64,000 bases of DNA from contig CM037789.1 in assembly GCA_021229015.1 (NCBI GenBank), positions 39,778,926-39,842,925 of the forward strand. Direction: 5' to 3'. Positions 59,545-64,000 of the stretch are shown in pieces. A model generated the notes under the pieces. That model did no database searches, had not been told where the DNA came from, and saw nothing but the letters and a program-made list of their open reading frames with translations. A program made the position numbers and the translations under genes. Positions within the stretch are counted from its first letter, which is position 1. Each line of letters begins with the position of its first letter. The stretch comes from Solen grandis (taxonomy: Eukaryota; Mollusca; Bivalvia; Adapedonta; Solenidae).

Positions 59545-59595
59545 TTCTTTATATGATTTACCGTCACTGCAAAATTATTTTAGTTTTAAATATTG

Positions 59596-59791
59596 CAGCG
59601 TCAAGCTAATTACAGGTGAAGGAAGGCCAAAAGGTACATTTGAAGAACCACGGACCTGTCGCAAGCTATTAGGCTTCCAAACATGACAGAATTATCCGTG
59701 TAACACTGCTTGGACTCGAACCCGGAACAGTTAAAGGGTAACTGATAGCCAGTCAGCGACCGACTTTAACCAATCGGTCACTCGAGGTCGC
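59596..59791 (-). mobile_element. SINE family A, near full length
   Basis: From 59,791 on the minus strand: CGACCTCGAGTGACCGATTG (A-box side), a long spacer, B box CGGGTTCGAGTCC, then the body (plus-strand ACGGACCTGTCGCAAGCTAT) and a 3' end near GCGTCAAGCTAATTACAGG. It is the most complete family-A copy in the window. Confidence 0.7.
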
Positions 59792-59799
59792 GGGATTAG

Positions 59800-59976
59800 T
59801 CTCCGGCCACGACATAACAAAATCTTTGAGATGGAACCGGTAGATCCCGCTTGTTTTTGACGATCGGAATATAAGGGTTCTTCTATGACAGTTTGACTGG
59901 TTGGCCCGATGTCAGAAATGGGCGTGGTGTTATGTCACATGCCTAAGACATGATACTACAGTGTGGCAGCGCTATA
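59800..59976 (+). mobile_element. SINE family B, 5'-truncated
   Basis: The plus strand has GGAACCGGTAGATCCCGC, GACTGGTTGGCCCGATGTC and GATACTACAGTGTGGCAGCG. It starts within 10 bp of the head of the family-A SINE, which lies on the other strand. Confidence 0.65.
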
Positions 59977-60660
59977 TTAATATTTTTCATATACATGTTT
60001 TTTTTTCGTATATTCATATATGTTGTAGTAAAAAGCTCCCACTGACATAATGATGGTGTTGCTATTTTTGTGTTTTTATAGACTATTACCCTCGAAAGTG
60101 CAATCACTTATTTACAGTTGCGTATAGACCTCTTGGTTCTTTTACGTGTCCGGTTTATAGCACCGAAGCACGAGAGACAAACGATTTACTAAAAAAGAAC
60201 AAATAAATGATGGCCAAAAAAGGGTAATGTTTTTCAATCATGTCTTTTTAAAAAAGAAACATAATGAGTTTAAATACGTATCATAATTATTTGACCGAGA
60301 GCTAAGCGATAGAGTAGCAGGATATGCACGAGATAATTGTGTAAGGACAGACGACGTGTTGTCCCCTGGAGCAGTGTGAGATGTGGCTACATTATGCATT
60401 GGAACATACCTAATGATAGTGATGTGAAACTTAAATGATAAGAGTAATTCGAAGCAGCATTAATCAAAATTGACTGTCGGTCGTGCTGCACCCAGTTTTA
60501 AATAGAATGACGTAGCATACATGTATACAGTCAAGAGTTTTGCTTTTGAAGTCCGTCTATGCGTAAGTGCATATTTGGTTAGTTACTTCATGTGGCAGCA
60601 ATATAGAAGGAATGGAATGCATATAAGAAATAATGATTATGCCAGATGTTAAATCCAGGG
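59977..60660. other. No gene seen
   Basis: AT-rich non-coding sequence between the SINE pair and the palindromic MITE; no motif stands out. Confidence 0.5.
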
Positions 60661-60909
60661 TCAAATTCCACCAATTATTCTTAGTGCTAAGTAAAACTAA
60701 ATTGCTTAAGGGAGGATTACAGTAGTCCTGTTTCTCCAGTAAAATAACCAAATATTAAATTCTTAACAATTATTGTCAGTTATTAAGGTAATAACTATTG
60801 TCAGATTCTTTATGTTCTTGAAAATTTCATAAAATACCAATTGTAGAATGTGTATCTATCTAGTTAAGAATTTATGAATTGCTTAGCGCTAAGTATTGTT
60901 GGTGGAATC
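60661..60909. mobile_element. Palindromic MITE-like repeat, copy 2
   Basis: Left end ATTCCACCAATTATTCTTAG then TGCTAAG; right end on the minus strand ATTCCACCAACAATACTTAG then CGCTAAG, 27 bp with few mismatches. A worn copy is at 5,912-6,146. Non-coding. Confidence 0.7.
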
Positions 60910-60910
60910 G

Positions 60911-62441
60911 AGCCACGTCGACTACTGGTGTCTCAAAGTTAACAAAATACTAGTACTTACATGTAGATCTTTTTTCCCGGCCATCTTGTGATATACATGT
61001 ACATGTATTTATCTCAAGGCAATGTCATCTGAAGTTCGCGGACAGGAAGATAACACTTTCTATTAAACGAATTGCTTGGTAACAATCTAATTTTAAAGAA
61101 AGGGAAATTAAAAAAGGGATACGATCTGTACGGTAATTAGTCAAATCTTAAGTGAAATTTACGGAGTTCACTTGAGTATATTTCCTTTGATGTAAACCAA
61201 ACGATTATAACAGCATATGCTATCCTTTTCATATTTATAGTTGATCTGTTTAAAGCAGCTCGATCATTGACTAAGAATTTTATGTGTGTATTACGTCTAT
61301 CAATTACTATCTACAGACGCGTGGACACCCAATGCAGTCATCCGTAATTGTCAAATAAATTGATGGTTTCCCCATCACAGACAATCCCGTCACAGGTGGT
61401 ATTGAAACTATAAAATTATTATAATGCTTAAAATTTATACTTTTTATTTTCATTTGCCGTCACTTTGCTGATCACATTCACTCTTCGCGCATGCGGTAAC
61501 TTCATAGGCTGAACATACGAACTCGCTTCACTGAACTGATGAAGACGCCATGTTGCGGAACGTGCCACGTGGTACCGCTTCGAGCATACCGTATTCTATC
61601 TTTAACTGATTTCGCCGAAGTTGCGTTTACGAAATAGGGTTTTCCCGTGACCTTCACTGGCATAGGTTATTTATCAGGAAATATACACTATACCAACATT
61701 AACGAGGGAGAGAAGGAAGTTTTTTTGTTTGTTTTTTTTTTGAACGAGCTGCTTTAAGCCAAATATTATAGTTTAGTTGCATTGTACCACGTGCAAATTA
61801 TATTTTAAAGGCATACGTACACAATGCAGTTATTATCTATATATACAAACTAGGAAAATTAAAACAAGTCATGATGATTTTCTAAAACTTTGCATGATTA
61901 TAGATAATTACATTAGAAACTAATTTATGGGGAAAAATGGGGGTCGCCATTCTACTTCTTGAGTTATCTGGTAAAACATATATGTATAACAGCGTTTAAA
62001 AAAAACAACATACTATAATGATGTGAATTATGTCGTCCTTCACACACTAGGTTATGTTTGACAGAAATACTCTTATTCAAATATGAAAGCCTCTCGTAGA
62101 TACGATCTCAGTGGGATGACGTCACTGGGTTCCGAACTATTTTCAGCCTCATACTCTCTACGTCTATTATTATGTGCGCACGAAACTTTTATCCTGGATA
62201 TATGCATGATTTCAGTGTTAATATGGGATTTAAAGAAGGAAGCATTAACATAGTCCATTTATATAACTGTTTGTAACTGTTTTGATGAAATAGAATAATA
62301 TATATGAAATAATAATAATTAAGATTCGAAGAAATTTTGAGTTAGATGATTGTCCTAAGATTTAGATTATGATGTTAATACATGTACTGATGTTTTATGA
62401 TATGCTGGTAAGTAGCAAAGTAGAGTTTGTTTGTTTTTGTA

Positions 62442-62476
<35 letters not shown>

Positions 62477-62770
62477 CTTGCATATTTGATTATTATTACG
62501 ATTTTGGTTTTGGTGTAAGCAACATTTTTTTGATAATATACAACTCAAAAAGTAATCAATGGATTTTACCTTTTTGAGAAACGATTATCTTTTATTCGCT
62601 CGTGTTCCTTGTCTTAATCGATTTAGAATGGCTTTCCGCAACATTTTCCTCTTGGTTATAGGACGACCACTATTTTTTTTTTTTTGGTTAAAATTCCGAT
62701 TATTACGACAGTGATTAATTGATATTTACGTTGTCACTTACAGATGATCTGACGTGATTACCAAACTGAA
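60911..62770. other. Probable upstream region of the TRIM-like gene, no exon assigned
   Basis: A G+C-richer patch at about 61,480-61,680 could hold a 5' exon or promoter, but no TATA box or donor site can be argued for. (TC)n lies at 62,445-62,478. The minus-strand frame at 62,073-62,258 is not supported. Confidence 0.35.
62445..62478. repeat. (TC)n microsatellite
   Basis: About 34 bp of CT units with one interruption, upstream of the TRIM-like gene. Confidence 0.92.
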
Positions 62771-62774
62771 TATT

Positions 62775-62789
62775 GATTTTTTAAAACAG
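62775..62789 (+). promoter_or_regulatory. Candidate splice acceptor before TRIM-like start
   Basis: GATTTTTTAAAACAG ends at 62,789, 21 bp before the ATG. A T-rich stretch followed by CAG fits a 3' splice site that would join a 5' UTR exon to a long coding exon. This is inference; the frame also stays open upstream to 62,748 without an ATG. Confidence 0.35.
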
Positions 62790-62810
62790 TCCCTTCTCCG
62801 CGTAACAAAA

Positions 62811-64000
62811 ATGAGTACAGTTTCTAAATGTTCCGAGGAATTGGATCACCTCGTCTGCCGGCCGTGTAGTCTCGACGGAAAGTCCAAGGCGGCACAGGGA
62901 TTTTGCGATACGTGCAAGGAACACCTTTGTTTATATTGTTTTAATAATCACCGTATCCCCTTGGTGTGCAGAGACCACGTGATGTTGGATAAAGCTGCAA
63001 TGCCAAAAGAAATAGTGACAGCACGTGACGCTTTATCCGAGATATGCGAGAAACACGGTCACTTGTTAGAGTTTTTCTGTGAGAAAGACAATAGTATTCT
63101 TTGTAATGTGTGTGTTACCATATATCATAAAAATTGTGGCATACGTTTCATTCCTGATGTGTCAGAAACTGTCGGCAACAGTCGGGAGTTATCCAATCTC
63201 CGTAACAACATATCGGGTTTGATTGAGAGAGTGAAAGAAAATAAAGAAAATATAGTCGGAAACAAGGCCGACATTGAAATGCTTAAAGAGGACACAAAGT
63301 CGCGGATTCGACACCTGAAGGAAGACTTTGTCAGACTCTTTGATAAACTGGAAATGTCTTTGGATCGAGAAATCGATCAAATAGCAGAAACGGACCTATT
63401 ACGGATGGAAGAGATTTCGGAAAGTTGTGATGCCATGGAAATTGACCTGCAGAAAATCTCGACAGAACTGGACGATAGATTAAACCGAAACAAAAACAAT
63501 AAATTGTTTACCGCCATGAAAAAAGCAGAAAAGAAAATGGTTTTGTTTCAGGTTGAGATAGGAAAAATTGATTCTAAAAACTGTATTACACAGTATGGGT
63601 TTGAGCCAGACGTTGAATTCCAGCGCATGCAATCGTCAGTGACCTCTTTGGGCAAGTTACGGTGCTACAAGGTTAAGTCGACCCACGTGCAGGATATCAA
63701 CGTTAGAAGTGAGTTAGACAACAAAGAATGTTATGTCACAGGTCTCTCAGTTATATCACATAACAGGGTAGCCATATGTGACAGTGAATTCAATACCCAT
63801 GGGTCCACTGAGGACGGTATCTGTGGGAACAGTTCTGTTAAACTTATTGACACTGAACACAATAAAGTCGTATCTCAGATTCGCCTCCCCTCCGATCCCT
63901 GGGACACAGCGCTTGTACCCGGAGAATCTTCAGGGCATGACCTCATCGTTTCCCTGCCCCGTGAAAGCAAACTGTACTTTGTCCGAGTGACCGAGAACCA
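62811..64000 (+). CDS. TRIM-like protein: two B-boxes, coiled coil, start of beta-propeller (partial)
   Basis: An uninterrupted frame of 396 codons from ATG 62,811 (AACAAAAATGA, A at -3) to the window end. Residues 16-56 form a B-box1-type zinc finger (C16-x2-C19, C32-x2-C35, C40-x2-C43, H47, H56). Residues 79-109 form a B-box2-type finger (C79, H82, C90, C98-x2-C101, H106, C109). Residues about 120-260 are a Lys/Glu/Leu-rich coiled coil, expected to mediate dimerisation. From about residue 300 the pattern (CYVTGLSVISHNRVAICDSE, SVKLIDTEHNKVVSQIRLP, DPWDTALVP) resembles blades of an NHL/WD-like beta-propeller. There is no RING finger before the B-boxes, so ubiquitin-ligase activity is not predicted from what is visible; a scaffold or sensor role is likelier. 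Such genes are numerous in bivalves and often linked to immunity, but this gene's own function is unknown. The C-terminal part lies outside the window. Confidence 0.9.
   Translation, partial: MSTVSKCSEELDHLVCRPCSLDGKSKAAQGFCDTCKEHLCLYCFNNHRIPLVCRDHVMLDKAAMPKEIVTARDALSEICEKHGHLLEFFCEKDNSILCNVCVTIYHKNCGIRFIPDVSETVGNSRELSNLRNNISGLIERVKENKENIVGNKADIEMLKEDTKSRIRHLKEDFVRLFDKLEMSLDREIDQIAETDLLRMEEISESCDAMEIDLQKISTELDDRLNRNKNNKLFTAMKKAEKKMVLFQVEIGKIDSKNCITQYGFEPDVEFQRMQSSVTSLGKLRCYKVKSTHVQDINVRSELDNKECYVTGLSVISHNRVAICDSEFNTHGSTEDGICGNSSVKLIDTEHNKVVSQIRLPSDPWDTALVPGESSGHDLIVSLPRESKLYFVRVTEN

Overview
This is about 62 kb of AT-rich animal DNA, probably from a bivalve mollusc, carrying one clear host gene start at the right edge. 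The lineage is an inference. It rests on several tRNA-headed SINE families whose 3' tails read like GTTTAACGTC in reverse, many small TIR elements, an APE-type non-LTR retrotransposon with a virus-like 2A motif ahead of its endonuclease, and a B-box/coiled-coil TRIM-like gene of a type greatly expanded in bivalves. No bacterial operon, rRNA, functional tRNA gene or CRISPR array is visible.

Layout. 1-30.8 kb is ordinary intergenic or intronic sequence packed with decayed repeats. It holds at least four SINE families (A, B, C, G below), several MITE-like elements, a 49-bp satellite-like array (9.4-10.6 kb), a 29-bp minisatellite (18.0-18.4 kb), a complete but internally deleted Tigger/pogo transposon (20,008-21,628), and a block of about 2.1 kb present in three diverged tandem copies (22.6-27.9 kb). 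Two places hint at lost or hidden coding sequence: an exon-like stretch with a nearby poly(A) signal at 3.4-3.75 kb, and a Cys/Trp-rich coding relic with two in-frame TGA codons at 19.0-19.34 kb.

A 100-N scaffold gap (30,800-30,899) lies at the end of a trinucleotide repeat. After about 1.4 kb of diverged ~360-bp tandem repeats (31.1-32.5 kb), the sequence quality collapses. From about 32.86 kb to 55.59 kb the text becomes progressively homopolymer-inflated. Some older repeats can still be recognised to about 46 kb, after which almost only runs of A, T, G or C remain. This is best read as a failed consensus, and no gene should be called there. Clean sequence returns abruptly at about 55.595 kb.

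The right end has a SINE fragment, a degenerate 2A/endonuclease/RT non-LTR element (56.2-59.5 kb), two SINEs lying head to head (59.6-59.98 kb) and a palindromic MITE that also occurs at 5.9 kb. From 62,811 a reading frame of at least 396 codons encodes two B-box zinc fingers, a coiled coil and the beginning of a probable beta-propeller, and runs off the window.

The recognisable proteins do not form a shared pathway. The transposase and reverse transcriptase are dead mobile-element genes, and the TRIM-like gene is the only credible active host gene. I found no convincing new multi-gene system. The most informative items are the assembly damage, the 2A remnant, the complete deleted Tigger, the diverged 2.1-kb duplications and the unidentified coding relic.
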